Below, piece after piece: positions 1-8,337 of a stretch of DNA of 64,000 nt. The stretch lies in NCBI RefSeq assembly GCF_008369105.1, contig NZ_VINQ01000004.1:62001-126000 (forward strand), written 5' to 3'. Origin of the DNA: Aquicoccus porphyridii. Its GTDB lineage: Bacteria > Pseudomonadota > Alphaproteobacteria > Rhodobacterales > Rhodobacteraceae. The first letter of the stretch is position 1; each line of letters begins with the position of its first letter. The translations under genes were made by a program, and so were the position numbers. Under the pieces are notes generated by a model that did not search any database, had not been told where the DNA came from, and saw nothing but the letters and a program-made list of their open reading frames with translations.

Positions 1-767
1 TCATGATCAAGGCCGCGCGCAAGGCGGGCCGCAGCCTGCTCAAGGATTTCGGCGAGGTCGAGCAGCTTCAGGTGTCGGTGAAAGGCCCCGGCGATTTCGT
101 GAGCCGCGCCGACCTGCGCGCCGAAGAGATCCTCAAGGAGGAGTTGCGCGGCGCACGCCCCACCTATGGCTGGCTGGGCGAAGAGGGCGGCTTTGAGCAC
201 GGCGAAGACCCGACCCGACGCTGGATCGTCGATCCGCTCGACGGGACCACGAATTTCCTCCACGGGCTGCCGCATTGGGCGGTTTCGGTCGCGCTCGAAC
301 ACAAGGGCAAGATCGTGGCGGGCGTGATCTTCGACCCGGTCAAGAACGAGATGTTCTTCGCCGAAAAGGGCCAGGGCGCGTGGCTCGACGATTACAAGCG
401 CCTGCGCGTTTCGGGGCGGCGCAAGATGATCGAATGCATCTTTGCCACCGGGCTGCCTTTTGGCGGGCGGGCCGATCTGCCCGAAACGCTGCACGATCTC
501 GCGCGGCTCCTGCCCGCCTGCGCCGGGGTGCGGCGCTGGGGCTCGGCGGCGCTCGATCTCGCCTATGTCGCGGCGGGGCGCTATGACGGGTTCTGGGAAC
601 GCGGGCTCAATGACTGGGATCTCGCCGCGGGCCTCCTGATCGTGCAAGAGGCCGGCGGGTTCATCGAACCGATCGACCCCGGGGGCCACATCCTCGAAGA
701 CGGCACGGTGATCTGCGCCAACGAGGCGATGTTCGACCCCTTCGCCAAGCTGATCCGGGGAAGCTGA
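1..767 (+). CDS. suhB: Inositol monophosphatase family protein (SuhB-like), 5' truncated by the window
   Basis: The protein is a magnesium-dependent inositol-phosphate phosphatase of the SuhB/IMPase family, which is cytoplasmic. The metal-binding signature WIVDPLDGTTNF lies at about residues 74-85 of the visible part, preceded by the GEEGG glutamates, and the second family motif (NDWDLAAG) is near residue 205. The first visible ATG is at position 3, but the frame is open to the window edge and homologues carry about ten more N-terminal residues, so the true start probably lies outside. It converges on the GFA-family gene, and a dispersed repeat fills the gap between them. The enzymatic class is secure; the physiological role (inositol phosphatase or rRNA-maturation factor as in E. 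coli SuhB) is not shown here. Confidence 0.93.
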   Translation, partial: MIKAARKAGRSLLKDFGEVEQLQVSVKGPGDFVSRADLRAEEILKEELRGARPTYGWLGEEGGFEHGEDPTRRWIVDPLDGTTNFLHGLPHWAVSVALEHKGKIVAGVIFDPVKNEMFFAEKGQGAWLDDYKRLRVSGRRKMIECIFATGLPFGGRADLPETLHDLARLLPACAGVRRWGSAALDLAYVAAGRYDGFWERGLNDWDLAAGLLIVQEAGGFIEPIDPGGHILEDGTVICANEAMFDPFAKLIRGS

Positions 768-787
768 TCCGGGGCTGCGCGCGCCGC

Positions 788-896
788 GTTAACCGGATTT
801 CGCCCTCGCCCGGCACGGATTTCCCGGCAGCCGGGCGGCAGCCGGAAAGCAGCCGGATGTCACCCCCCGGTTTTTCGCGGAAAAATCGCCGTTAAC
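788..896 (+). repeat. Copy 1 of the ~110-bp GTTAAC-bounded dispersed element
   Basis: The element begins and ends with GTTAAC and spans 109 bp. Its core (823-868) holds three CAGCCGG units followed by GTCACCCCCC. The other copies are at 25253-25361 (same orientation), 37334-37442 and 51085-51195 (reverse). Identity with the 37-kb copy runs without a mismatch from 778 to 805, so the true edge may lie slightly outside GTTAAC. It sits between two convergent genes. Confidence 0.8.
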
Positions 897-916
897 CCCA
901 CCGTGCGCCGCGCGGT

Positions 917-1285
917 TCAGCCCTTGCGATCCGACGGATGGTTGACCCCGTCCACCCACGCAATCGGGTCGAGATCGCGCGGGCTCACCCCCTCGATCGC
1001 ACCAAGGTTGACGCCGAATTCCTTCGGGTTCGAGCGCCGCCTGTGGTGGGTATAGATGCCGCATGCCCGGCAGAAATAATGCTCGGCCGTCCCGGTATTC
1101 CATTGATAAAGCGTGAGATTTTCCGCGCCCTTCACGATTTCGAGCCGCCCCTCGGGCACCGTGACCGCCGCCGCCCCGCGCCGTCGGCAGAACGAACAGT
1201 CACAGCGCCGCGCCGTATCCAGCCCCTCGGGCGGATCAATCGCAAGCTCGACCGCCCCGCAATGACATGTCAGCCGCATGGTCAT
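917..1285 (-). CDS. GFA-fold (CENP-V/GFA) zinc-binding protein
   Basis: This 122-residue protein has the cysteine arrangement of the GFA family: C7/C9 near the N-terminus, C28/C30/C33 (CDCSFC) and C72/C75 (CRAC), which bind structural and catalytic zinc. Family members were named for glutathione-dependent formaldehyde activation, but most have no proven substrate. The start ATG overlaps the stop of the rhomboid gene as ATGA, and an AGGAG lies 6 nt upstream inside the rhomboid gene, so the two are translationally coupled. The fold assignment is firm; the function is unknown. Confidence 0.88.
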   Translation of the reverse strand: MTMRLTCHCGAVELAIDPPEGLDTARRCDCSFCRRRGAAAVTVPEGRLEIVKGAENLTLYQWNTGTAEHYFCRACGIYTHHRRRSNPKEFGVNLGAIEGVSPRDLDPIAWVDGVNHPSDRKG

Positions 1286-2028
1286 TTTCGTCTCCTACGT
1301 GTGATCCGGGGCACGTTCGAAGGGTCATATTTCGCCTCCGGATGCGGCGGATGCCCCGCATGCCGCGCCCAGAACCCCTTACCACCATTGGATAAAAAGA
1401 CCGGGATGGTCAGAATCGCCCCGATCGCGAAACCGCCCGCATGGGCCCAGTAGGCCACGCCCCCCGCCATCGGATCGGCCCCCAGACCGCCGATGAATTG
1501 CAAGCCGAACCAGACCGCCAGCATCACCCATGCAGGGATCGTGAAGATGCGGAAAAAGATGATGAATATGAACAGGATATCAATCCGCGCCTTGGGGAAA
1601 AGCAGAAGGTATCCCCCCATCACCCCGGCAATCGCCCCCGAGGCCCCGACCGTCGGCACCATCGAATGAGGCGCCATCGCCACATGCACAAGCCCCGCCC
1701 CCACGCCACAGGCCAGGTAGAACAGCAGATAGCGCCAATGCCCCATCAGGTCTTCGAGATTGTCGCCAAAAATCCACAAGAACAACATGTTACCAAGGAT
1801 ATGCATAAACCCGCCATGCAGGAACATCGAGGTAACGAGCGTCTCGTAACCGCCGCCCGACATCACCCGCGCAGGCAGGATCGCCCATTCGTGAAAGAAC
1901 ATGTTGAGCGCGCGCGGATCGTTGAAGAGCCCGACATAGGACAGGAACACCGCGACATTCACCACGATGAGCGCATAGGTGACATAGGGCACGCCGTTCG
2001 ACGGGTTGTGATCGCGGATCGGAAACAT
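1282..2028 (-). CDS. Rhomboid family intramembrane serine protease
   Basis: This is a 248-residue membrane protein with six or so hydrophobic segments. The catalytic serine is in GASG (S130) and the partner histidine is H196 in WAHAGG. The conserved HGGFMHILGNMLFLW loop and helix (H71-W85) is characteristic of rhomboids. The C-terminus is short, basic and cytoplasmic (RITRRRRK). It cleaves transmembrane substrates within the bilayer; the substrate cannot be inferred. It is the upstream member of a two-gene unit with the GFA protein. The Shine-Dalgarno before the ATG is weak. Confidence 0.93.
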   Translation of the reverse strand: MFPIRDHNPSNGVPYVTYALIVVNVAVFLSYVGLFNDPRALNMFFHEWAILPARVMSGGGYETLVTSMFLHGGFMHILGNMLFLWIFGDNLEDLMGHWRYLLFYLACGVGAGLVHVAMAPHSMVPTVGASGAIAGVMGGYLLLFPKARIDILFIFIIFFRIFTIPAWVMLAVWFGLQFIGGLGADPMAGGVAYWAHAGGFAIGAILTIPVFLSNGGKGFWARHAGHPPHPEAKYDPSNVPRITRRRRK

Positions 2029-2082
2029 GGCCCGAGGCTAGCCGCTTTGCCGACGAGGGAAAAGCCACAAGATGCCCGTCAT

Positions 2083-3285
2083 TCAGTCGACCAGGGCCGC
2101 CTGCACCAAGGCCTTGAGTTCGACCCGGCTTGGATAGGACGAGGACGGAACGAGCTGGGTGAAATAGACCACCGTGAGCCGCTCGACCGGATCGGTCCAG
2201 AAATAGGTCGAGGCCATGCCACCCCAACCGAAATCGCCCACCGATCCCGGCATGCGCGCCAGCGCCGGATCAAGCAGCACACCACCGCCAAGGCCGAACC
2301 CCATGCCCGCCATCGGCATTTCCATGAAGCTTTCCGCCCCCAGCGAGGCAATATCGCCGGGCAGGAAGTTTCGCCGCATGAAGGCGACCGTTCTCGGGCC
2401 GAGCAGCCGCACACCATCGAGTTCGCCACCCCGGCGCAACATCTCGCCAAAGCGCATGTAATCGTCGAGCGTCGAGACCAGCCCGCCACCGCCCGAGAAC
2501 ATGCTCACGCGCTCTTCGGCAAAGGCACTTTTCCCAGCCGGGTCGAGCAGGGCCAGCGGATCGTCGGGCGTCTTGGTATAGCAATCGGCGAGCCGCGCCT
2601 GTTTGCCCGCGGGCACGCAAAACCCGGTATCCGCCATGCCCAGCGGGTCGAACACCATTTCGCGCAGCACCCGGTCGAGCGGCTGGCCGGTGACGATCTC
2701 GATCACCCGGCCGATCACGTCGATGCCGACGGAATATTCCCATTTCGTGCCGGGCCGAAACGCCAGCGGCTGCGCCGCTGTGTGGTCGCACATATCGGCC
2801 AGAACGCCCATGCGCGGGCCGAAATCGACCTTCTCGCGCTCATAGATCCGCGCCGCGAGACCGGGGTTGAACCCGTAGGTGAGGCCCGATGTATGGGTCA
2901 GACATTGCGTCAGCGTGGGCGAAGGCACCTTTTCGACCTGCGCCTCGTCGGTGGCGCCCGGCAACAGGGCGTGGCAGTCGGCAAAGCCGGGGATATAGTC
3001 GGACAACCGGTCTTCGAGCCGGACCAGCCCGCGTTCCATCAACATGGCCAGCACCGCCGAGACCACCGGCTTGGTCATCGAATAGATGCGCGCGATGGTA
3101 TCGCGCGCATAGGGCAGGCCCTGCGCCACCGACCGCTGCCCATCACAGCCGAAATACGCCTCTTGGCCGTCACGAAAGATCAGCAGGGATGAGCCGGTAT
3201 AGCGCCCGCTTTCGCGGTTGCGCACCATCCAGTCGTCGATCCGGGCGAGGCGGTCGGGGTCGAACCCCGGCATTGTGTCCCTCAT
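2083..3285 (-). CDS. Beta-lactamase-fold serine hydrolase (class C/EstB type)
   Basis: The protein is about 400 residues when started at the ATG at 3285. That ATG overlaps the livF stop as ATGA; the frame is open further upstream, but that part lies inside livF. The nucleophile motif SxxK is S69-M-T-K72, in the context ARIYSMTKP typical of EstB-like esterases and class C-like hydrolases. A glycine-rich GGGG-LVSTLDDYMRF segment follows in the C-terminal half. No signal peptide is visible, so it should be cytoplasmic, unlike true beta-lactamases. Its position as the last cistron of an ABC importer operon suggests it acts on an imported ester, amide or lactam; this is inference. Confidence 0.88.
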   Translation of the reverse strand: MRDTMPGFDPDRLARIDDWMVRNRESGRYTGSSLLIFRDGQEAYFGCDGQRSVAQGLPYARDTIARIYSMTKPVVSAVLAMLMERGLVRLEDRLSDYIPGFADCHALLPGATDEAQVEKVPSPTLTQCLTHTSGLTYGFNPGLAARIYEREKVDFGPRMGVLADMCDHTAAQPLAFRPGTKWEYSVGIDVIGRVIEIVTGQPLDRVLREMVFDPLGMADTGFCVPAGKQARLADCYTKTPDDPLALLDPAGKSAFAEERVSMFSGGGGLVSTLDDYMRFGEMLRRGGELDGVRLLGPRTVAFMRRNFLPGDIASLGAESFMEMPMAGMGFGLGGGVLLDPALARMPGSVGDFGWGGMASTYFWTDPVERLTVVYFTQLVPSSSYPSRVELKALVQAALVD

Positions 3286-3992
3286 ACTTCCAGCCATTCC
3301 TTGCGGATCGCTTCGTTCGCGGTGAGTTCCTCGGGCGTGCCCTCGAACACCATGCGCCCGTGCCCCATCACGTAGACACGGGTGGCGATGCGCAACGCGA
3401 TGGTCAGTTTCTGCTCGACCAGCAGGATCGAGACGCCCCGCTTGGCGATCATTTCGAGCATGTCCCCCACCTGTTCGACGATCTTGGGGGCCAGCCCCTC
3501 GGTCGGTTCGTCGATCATCACGAAATCCGGGTCGCCCATCAGCGACCGGCACACGGTGAGCATCTGCTTTTCGCCGCCCGACAGCACCGCGGCATCGACG
3601 TCGGCACGTTCGCGCAGGTTGGGGAAGGCGTCGAACATCATGTCCATCGACCAGCGCCCCTGCCCGTCCTTCTGCCCGGGCTTGAGCCCGAGGGTCAGGT
3701 TCTGCTTGGTGGTCAAACCGGGAAAGATGTCACGGTTCTCAGGCACATAGCCGATCCCCGCCTTGGCAACCTCATAGGACGGCTTGCCGGCAAGTTCCTT
3801 GCCGCGAAACTTGACCGAACCGCGCGGCGGCACCTCGCCCATCACCGCCTTGCAGGTGGTCGAGCGGCCAACGCCATTGCGGCCCAGAAGGGCCACGATC
3901 TCGCCCTCCTGCACCTTGAAATCGACGCCCTGAAGGATATGGCTCTTGCCGTAATAGGCGTGCAGATCGGTGACTTCCAGCATCGCGCTCAT
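3282..3992 (-). CDS. livF: LivF-type ABC transporter ATP-binding protein with Arg in Walker A
   Basis: This is one of the two ATPase subunits of a branched-chain-amino-acid-type (HAAT) importer, 236 residues, cytoplasmic face. The signature LSGGE is at 137-141 and Walker B FVMIDE at 157-162, with catalytic E162. Walker A reads GRNGVGRST, so the usual phosphate-binding lysine is arginine at residue 43 (codon CGC). All other motifs are intact. It is coupled by 4-bp ATGA overlaps to livG upstream and to the serine hydrolase downstream. Despite the family name, the transported substrate may be an amide, urea or another small polar compound. Confidence 0.92.
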   Translation of the reverse strand: MSAMLEVTDLHAYYGKSHILQGVDFKVQEGEIVALLGRNGVGRSTTCKAVMGEVPPRGSVKFRGKELAGKPSYEVAKAGIGYVPENRDIFPGLTTKQNLTLGLKPGQKDGQGRWSMDMMFDAFPNLRERADVDAAVLSGGEKQMLTVCRSLMGDPDFVMIDEPTEGLAPKIVEQVGDMLEMIAKRGVSILLVEQKLTIALRIATRVYVMGHGRMVFEGTPEELTANEAIRKEWLEV

Positions 3993-4753
3993 GACGCCTC
4001 CTCCTCAAGCGTGGTTCCGAGATAGGCTTCCTGCACGGCCTTGGAGGCGCGCACCCGCTCGGGGGTGTCGGTTTCGATGATCTCGCCATAGACCAGCACG
4101 CTGATCCGGTCGGCAAGATCGAAAATCACGCCCATGTCATGTTCGACGACCACGAGCGTCTTTTCCTCGGTCACCTTGCGGATCAGATCGACAATCAGGT
4201 CGGTTTCCGAATGGCTCATCCCGGCGCAGGGTTCATCCAGCATGATGATGTCGGCCCCGCCCGCGATGGTAATCCCGATCTCGAGCGCGCGCTGTTCGGC
4301 ATAGGCCAGCGCACCGGCGAGCATGTCGCGGCGCTTGGTAAGGTTGATCTGTTCGAGAATCTCGTCGGTTCGGCGGGTCAACTCCCTTTGACCGTTCACC
4401 ATGGTCCAGAAATTGTACTTGTAACCCATCGACCAGAGGAGACCACAGCGGACATTCTCGAACACCGTCATCTTGTGGAAGATGTTGGTGATCTGAAAGC
4501 TGCGTGAAAGCCCCATGCGGTTGATTTCAAAGGGCTTCTTCCCACTCACATCCTGGCCGTGCAAAAGCACCTGTCCCGTTGTGGGCGCGTATTTCCCGGT
4601 GATGAGATTGAACAGCGTCGATTTCCCGGCACCGTTGGGGCCGATGATCGCGTGACGCTCGCCCTTCGTGATTTCGAGATTCACGTCCTGGATGATCTTG
4701 GCAAGGCCAAAGCTCTTGTTGAGGTTTCTCAGTTCGATCGCGGCTGCGGTCAT
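3989..4753 (-). CDS. livG: LivG-type ABC transporter ATP-binding protein
   Basis: This is the second ATPase of the importer, 254 residues. Walker A GPNGAGKST (K44) is canonical, in contrast to the partner LivF. Walker B IIMLDEP precedes the CAGMSHSET segment typical of LivG. The C-terminal extension (TPERVRASKAVQEAYLG) is the LivG family hallmark. The start overlaps the livM stop by 4 bp. If the arginine in LivF weakens ATP use there, this subunit would carry the fully competent site. Confidence 0.95.
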   Translation of the reverse strand: MTAAAIELRNLNKSFGLAKIIQDVNLEITKGERHAIIGPNGAGKSTLFNLITGKYAPTTGQVLLHGQDVSGKKPFEINRMGLSRSFQITNIFHKMTVFENVRCGLLWSMGYKYNFWTMVNGQRELTRRTDEILEQINLTKRRDMLAGALAYAEQRALEIGITIAGGADIIMLDEPCAGMSHSETDLIVDLIRKVTEEKTLVVVEHDMGVIFDLADRISVLVYGEIIETDTPERVRASKAVQEAYLGTTLEEEAS

Positions 4754-6042
4754 TTGCCTGCCTCCCCCATATGCGTCGCCTCATCCCAGGCCGCCTTGAG
4801 CCCGGGGGCGAGCTTGACCAGCGCATAGGCGCTCACCCCGGCTATGACGAGGCCGATGATCATCGGTAGCGGCGAGTGACTGTCGAAGGTGAGCCACCAG
4901 TAGATCGTCATTTCGTTGTCGCCGCGCCCGGCATGTCGGGCATGAAACAGGATCTCGAGCACCGCCGCCGTCGACAGAATGAAGGCCAGCGTCGGCACGG
5001 CCATTTTTGCATAGGGTTTGACCAGGTACCCGATCTTGCCCAGTTTCCATGGCATTACGTGCAGCGCCAGAAGCCCGGTGAGCCCGAAGGGAAAGAACAT
5101 CACCGTCGCGACGAACAGGATACCGACATAAAGCGCCCAGATCTCGGTATGCAGGCTCAGCACGGTTTGCAGCAGGGTAAAGACGATGGCCCCGATGATC
5201 GGCCCGATGAAAAAGCCCACGCCGCCAAGGAACGTCACCAGAAGGATGCTCCCCGACGTGGCGAGGTTGAGATTCTCCTCGGTCAGGATCTCGAAGTTGA
5301 TGGCGAAAAGTGCGCCCGCGATCCCGGCAAAGAAACCCGAGGCGCAGAAGCTGATCCAGCGTACATTGCGTTGGGAATAGCCCAGGAACTCGGCGCGTTC
5401 CTCGTTGTCGCGCACCGCGTTGGCCAGTCGGCCCATCGGCGTGCGCGAATAGAGATACATCCCCAGCGCCGCGATCAGAAGCCACACCGCCGTCAGGTAA
5501 TAGACCTCTTGCTGCTGGCCAAAATCCCAGCCGAAGAAGGGCAGCATGTCGGTGCGGTTGCCGCTGATTCCCTCTTCGCCGCCAAAGAAGATCACGATGA
5601 TGATCGACAGCGACGCAACCAGCTGGCCCACCCCGAGCGAGATCATGGCAAAGGTCGTCCCCGCCCGTCGGGTCGAGAACCACCCGATGAGAAAGGCAAA
5701 GAGCAGCCCGAAGAACCCGCCGAAGATCGGCAGGACCGGCAAGGGCAGCCATGGATCGTCGCTCATCCAGTTCAGGACATGCATCGAGAAGAACCCGCCC
5801 AGTCCCATATAGACGGCATGGCCGAAGCTGAGCATCCCGCCCTGCCCCAGAAGCATGTTATAGGCCAGCGCAAAGACGATGGTGATCGCCATCTGGTTCA
5901 TGATCGTCAGCGCCGCACGCGAGTCGAAGATCACCGGCAGCAGGAACAGCGCCACCGCGGCGATGATCCATGGCAGCGCATGGTTGAGCGGGACAAGCCG
6001 ACTTGTCCCGGCGGTCAGGGGATTGGTGGATGGGGTGCTCAT
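4750..6042 (-). CDS. livM: LivM-type ABC transporter permease
   Basis: This 430-residue inner-membrane permease of the HAAT family has around ten hydrophobic segments. The family region AYNMLLGQGGMLSFGHAVYMG is at about residues 60-80. A C-terminal extension of about 100 residues with two further hydrophobic stretches makes it longer than the E. coli core fold, as is common in alphaproteobacterial members. It overlaps livH and livG by ATGA junctions and forms the translocation channel with LivH. Confidence 0.93.
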   Translation of the reverse strand: MSTPSTNPLTAGTSRLVPLNHALPWIIAAVALFLLPVIFDSRAALTIMNQMAITIVFALAYNMLLGQGGMLSFGHAVYMGLGGFFSMHVLNWMSDDPWLPLPVLPIFGGFFGLLFAFLIGWFSTRRAGTTFAMISLGVGQLVASLSIIIVIFFGGEEGISGNRTDMLPFFGWDFGQQQEVYYLTAVWLLIAALGMYLYSRTPMGRLANAVRDNEERAEFLGYSQRNVRWISFCASGFFAGIAGALFAINFEILTEENLNLATSGSILLVTFLGGVGFFIGPIIGAIVFTLLQTVLSLHTEIWALYVGILFVATVMFFPFGLTGLLALHVMPWKLGKIGYLVKPYAKMAVPTLAFILSTAAVLEILFHARHAGRGDNEMTIYWWLTFDSHSPLPMIIGLVIAGVSAYALVKLAPGLKAAWDEATHMGEAGK

Positions 6043-6995
6043 GTCTCACGCTTCCCAAAGAGGCCCTGCGGACGCACCACAAGGACGATGACCATAAAGA
6101 GATAGGGCAGGATCGGCCCGACCTGCGGCAATGTCAGGGTCCAAAGATCCTGCCAGGCGCTTTCCCACATCAACGTCGGCTTTTCGAAACCGAGCCAGAT
6201 CAGAAGATCCTCCATCCGCAGGTTGTAACTGGCTGCGAAGGTCTGCATCCAGCCGATCAGGAGCGAAGCGACAAGCGCGCCCCAGAGGCTCCCGAGCCCG
6301 CCAACCACGATGCACACGAACACGATCGCCCCCAGCGTGAAGGCCATGCCCGGAAAAGTGCCCATCACCGGCCCGGCGATCACGCCGGCCAGGCCCGCCA
6401 TCGCGGTGCCGACGCCGAACACGCCCATGAACACCATCGGCACGTTGTGGCCAAGGTTCTGCACCGTCTCGGGATATGACAGCGCCGCCTGGATCGTCAT
6501 GCCGACCCGGGTTCTGGTCAGGATGTAGAGCAGCACGAGGAACAGCGCGATCGCCATGAAGATCATGAAGACCTTGTAGGCCGGAAAGGTGTTGCCGGCG
6601 ATGGCGAAGGCCGTGAAATCAAGCGCCTCGGGCGGGTTGTACGGCACCTGCTGGCGGCCCCAGAAGAATTGCACGAATTCCTCGATCAGAAGGGCAAGCC
6701 CAAAAGTGAAGATCAGTTCGGGTACATGGCCGTATTGGTGGACCCGCCTGAGCCCGTATCGCTCGATCAGCGCCCCCATCACGCCGACGATGATCGGGGC
6801 CACGATGAGCCCCGCCCAGAAGCCGGTGAACATGCTGATCTGATAGGCAAAATAGGCGCCCAGCATGTAAAAGCTCGCATGGGCGAAATTCAGCACGCCC
6901 ATCATCGAAAAGATCAGCGTCAGCCCGCTGCACAGCATGAAGAGCAACAGCCCTGTGACGAGACCGTCCAGGATGTTGACGATAAAGAGCGACAT
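6039..6995 (-). CDS. livH: LivH-type ABC transporter permease
   Basis: This is a 318-residue polytopic permease. The segment VTGLLLFMLCSGLTLIFSMMGVLNFAHASFYMLGAY at the N-terminus (described here only by its LNFAHASFYMLGAY end) is the LivH signature. It pairs with LivM. The gene starts with ATG at 6995, about 95 bp downstream of the binding-protein gene, and overlaps livM by 4 bp. Confidence 0.93.
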   Translation of the reverse strand: MSLFIVNILDGLVTGLLLFMLCSGLTLIFSMMGVLNFAHASFYMLGAYFAYQISMFTGFWAGLIVAPIIVGVMGALIERYGLRRVHQYGHVPELIFTFGLALLIEEFVQFFWGRQQVPYNPPEALDFTAFAIAGNTFPAYKVFMIFMAIALFLVLLYILTRTRVGMTIQAALSYPETVQNLGHNVPMVFMGVFGVGTAMAGLAGVIAGPVMGTFPGMAFTLGAIVFVCIVVGGLGSLWGALVASLLIGWMQTFAASYNLRMEDLLIWLGFEKPTLMWESAWQDLWTLTLPQVGPILPYLFMVIVLVVRPQGLFGKRET

Positions 6996-7089
6996 GCGTC
7001 GGCCTCCCTGCCCTCGGTCAGTTGATTGGAATTCTTGTGCGTGTCCCGGGCCGCGCGATCAAACGCGGCCCGGGCCAGACAGCGCCGTG

Positions 7090-8337
7090 TTACGGGCGCT
7101 CCATCTCGCAGGTTGTCGGCAGGTCGGCACCGGCATTCACGATCGAGTTCTCGTATTTCAGGCCATAGCCCGAATTGTCGAAATCGAACGGCGCCTCGAC
7201 AGGCACGTGGCCATAGATGTGCACTTCCTGGATCAACTGGTGATCGTCGGGGCGCATGACCATCGGGTTATCACTCCAAAGGCTGTCGGTGAACTCCATG
7301 CCTTCCAGCGCGTTCGCCACCTGCACCACATCGGTCGCGGTCCCGGCGTCGTCTATCGCCATGGCCAGCATCTGGACCACGTTGGTGATCCGCGACTGGC
7401 TGATATTGCCATCAGGATGCTTTTCCTTGAACGCACGGACATACTCCTGCGCCTCGGGCTTGGACGGCGGGTTGTTGCCGCCTTCGGCCACGAGCTTGAG
7501 CGATCCCACACCGGTTTCGCCAAAGGCCGCGGTGATGCCGTCGGCCGCCGCGTAATAGGTGTAGATCGGGCCCGAGAACCCGTTCTCGATCACCGCCTTG
7601 CCGAGGCCGAGCATGTCAGACCCCCAGTTGCCGGTGATCATCGCGTCTGCACCGCTCGACACCACCTTGCGGGCATAGGGGGTGAAATCCTGCACGTTGC
7701 CGATCGGGTGCAGCTCGTTGCCGACAATCTCGATATCGGGGCGTTTGGCGGTCAGCATCCGCACCGCGGCCGAGGCCACGGCCTTGCCAAAGGAATAGTC
7801 CTGGCCGATCACGTAGATCTTCTTGATGTCCTCGTTCTCGGCGATGACGTCGGTCAGCGCGTCCATTTTCATGTCGGCATGCGCGTCGAAACGGAAATGC
7901 CAGAAGTTGCACTTGTCATTGGTCAGCGCCGGGTCCACCGCTGAATAGTTGAGGAACAGCACCCGGTCATCGGGATTGCGGTCGTTGTGCTTCGCGATCG
8001 CATCGGTCAGCGCGTTGGCCACGCCCGAGCTGTTGCCCTGCACCACGTAGCGGATGCCCTGGTCGATCGCGACCTGAAGCTGGATCAGCGATTCCTTGGG
8101 GCTGATCTTGTTGTCAAAGGCGACGATCTCGAACATCTGCCCGTCCAGCACGCCACCCCTTTCGTTCACCAGCGTATCTGCGGCGAACTGATACTGATGC
8201 AGGCCGTTGGTGCCGGTCGCCGCGAACGGTCCCGACAACGGGTCGATATAGGCGATCTTGACAGTCTCGGCCGCGGCAGCGGTGGCCGCAAGGCCGGCCA
8301 CGGCCATGCCGAGCGCGAATTTCTTGAGTGATTTCAT
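7090..8337 (-). CDS. livK: Periplasmic substrate-binding protein of the Liv-type importer
   Basis: This HAAT-family extracytoplasmic solute receptor is about 415 residues long. The start at 8337 (MKSLKKFALGM) is preferred over an ATG 18 bp upstream because GGGAGGAG lies at the right distance. A Sec signal peptide is clear, with likely cleavage after A23 (AAA-ET). The mature start VKIAYIDPLSGPFAATG is the family signature. It is the first gene of the five-gene importer operon plus serine hydrolase. The binding pocket cannot be read well enough to name the ligand; amino acids, amides and short aliphatic compounds are all possible. Confidence 0.92.
   Translation of the reverse strand: MKSLKKFALGMAVAGLAATAAAAETVKIAYIDPLSGPFAATGTNGLHQYQFAADTLVNERGGVLDGQMFEIVAFDNKISPKESLIQLQVAIDQGIRYVVQGNSSGVANALTDAIAKHNDRNPDDRVLFLNYSAVDPALTNDKCNFWHFRFDAHADMKMDALTDVIAENEDIKKIYVIGQDYSFGKAVASAAVRMLTAKRPDIEIVGNELHPIGNVQDFTPYARKVVSSGADAMITGNWGSDMLGLGKAVIENGFSGPIYTYYAAADGITAAFGETGVGSLKLVAEGGNNPPSKPEAQEYVRAFKEKHPDGNISQSRITNVVQMLAMAIDDAGTATDVVQVANALEGMEFTDSLWSDNPMVMRPDDHQLIQEVHIYGHVPVEAPFDFDNSGYGLKYENSIVNAGADLPTTCEMERP

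Noticed and set aside
788-896. Tandem CAGCCGG units as a CRISPR-like array
   Set aside because: Units are 7-10 bp with no spacers of unique sequence, and no cas gene is present.
1441-3192. Long plus-strand open frame (583 codons) across the rhomboid and serine hydrolase genes
   Set aside because: It is antisense to two well-supported genes, is rich in His/Arg/Pro as expected for shadow frames in GC-rich DNA, and matches no family.
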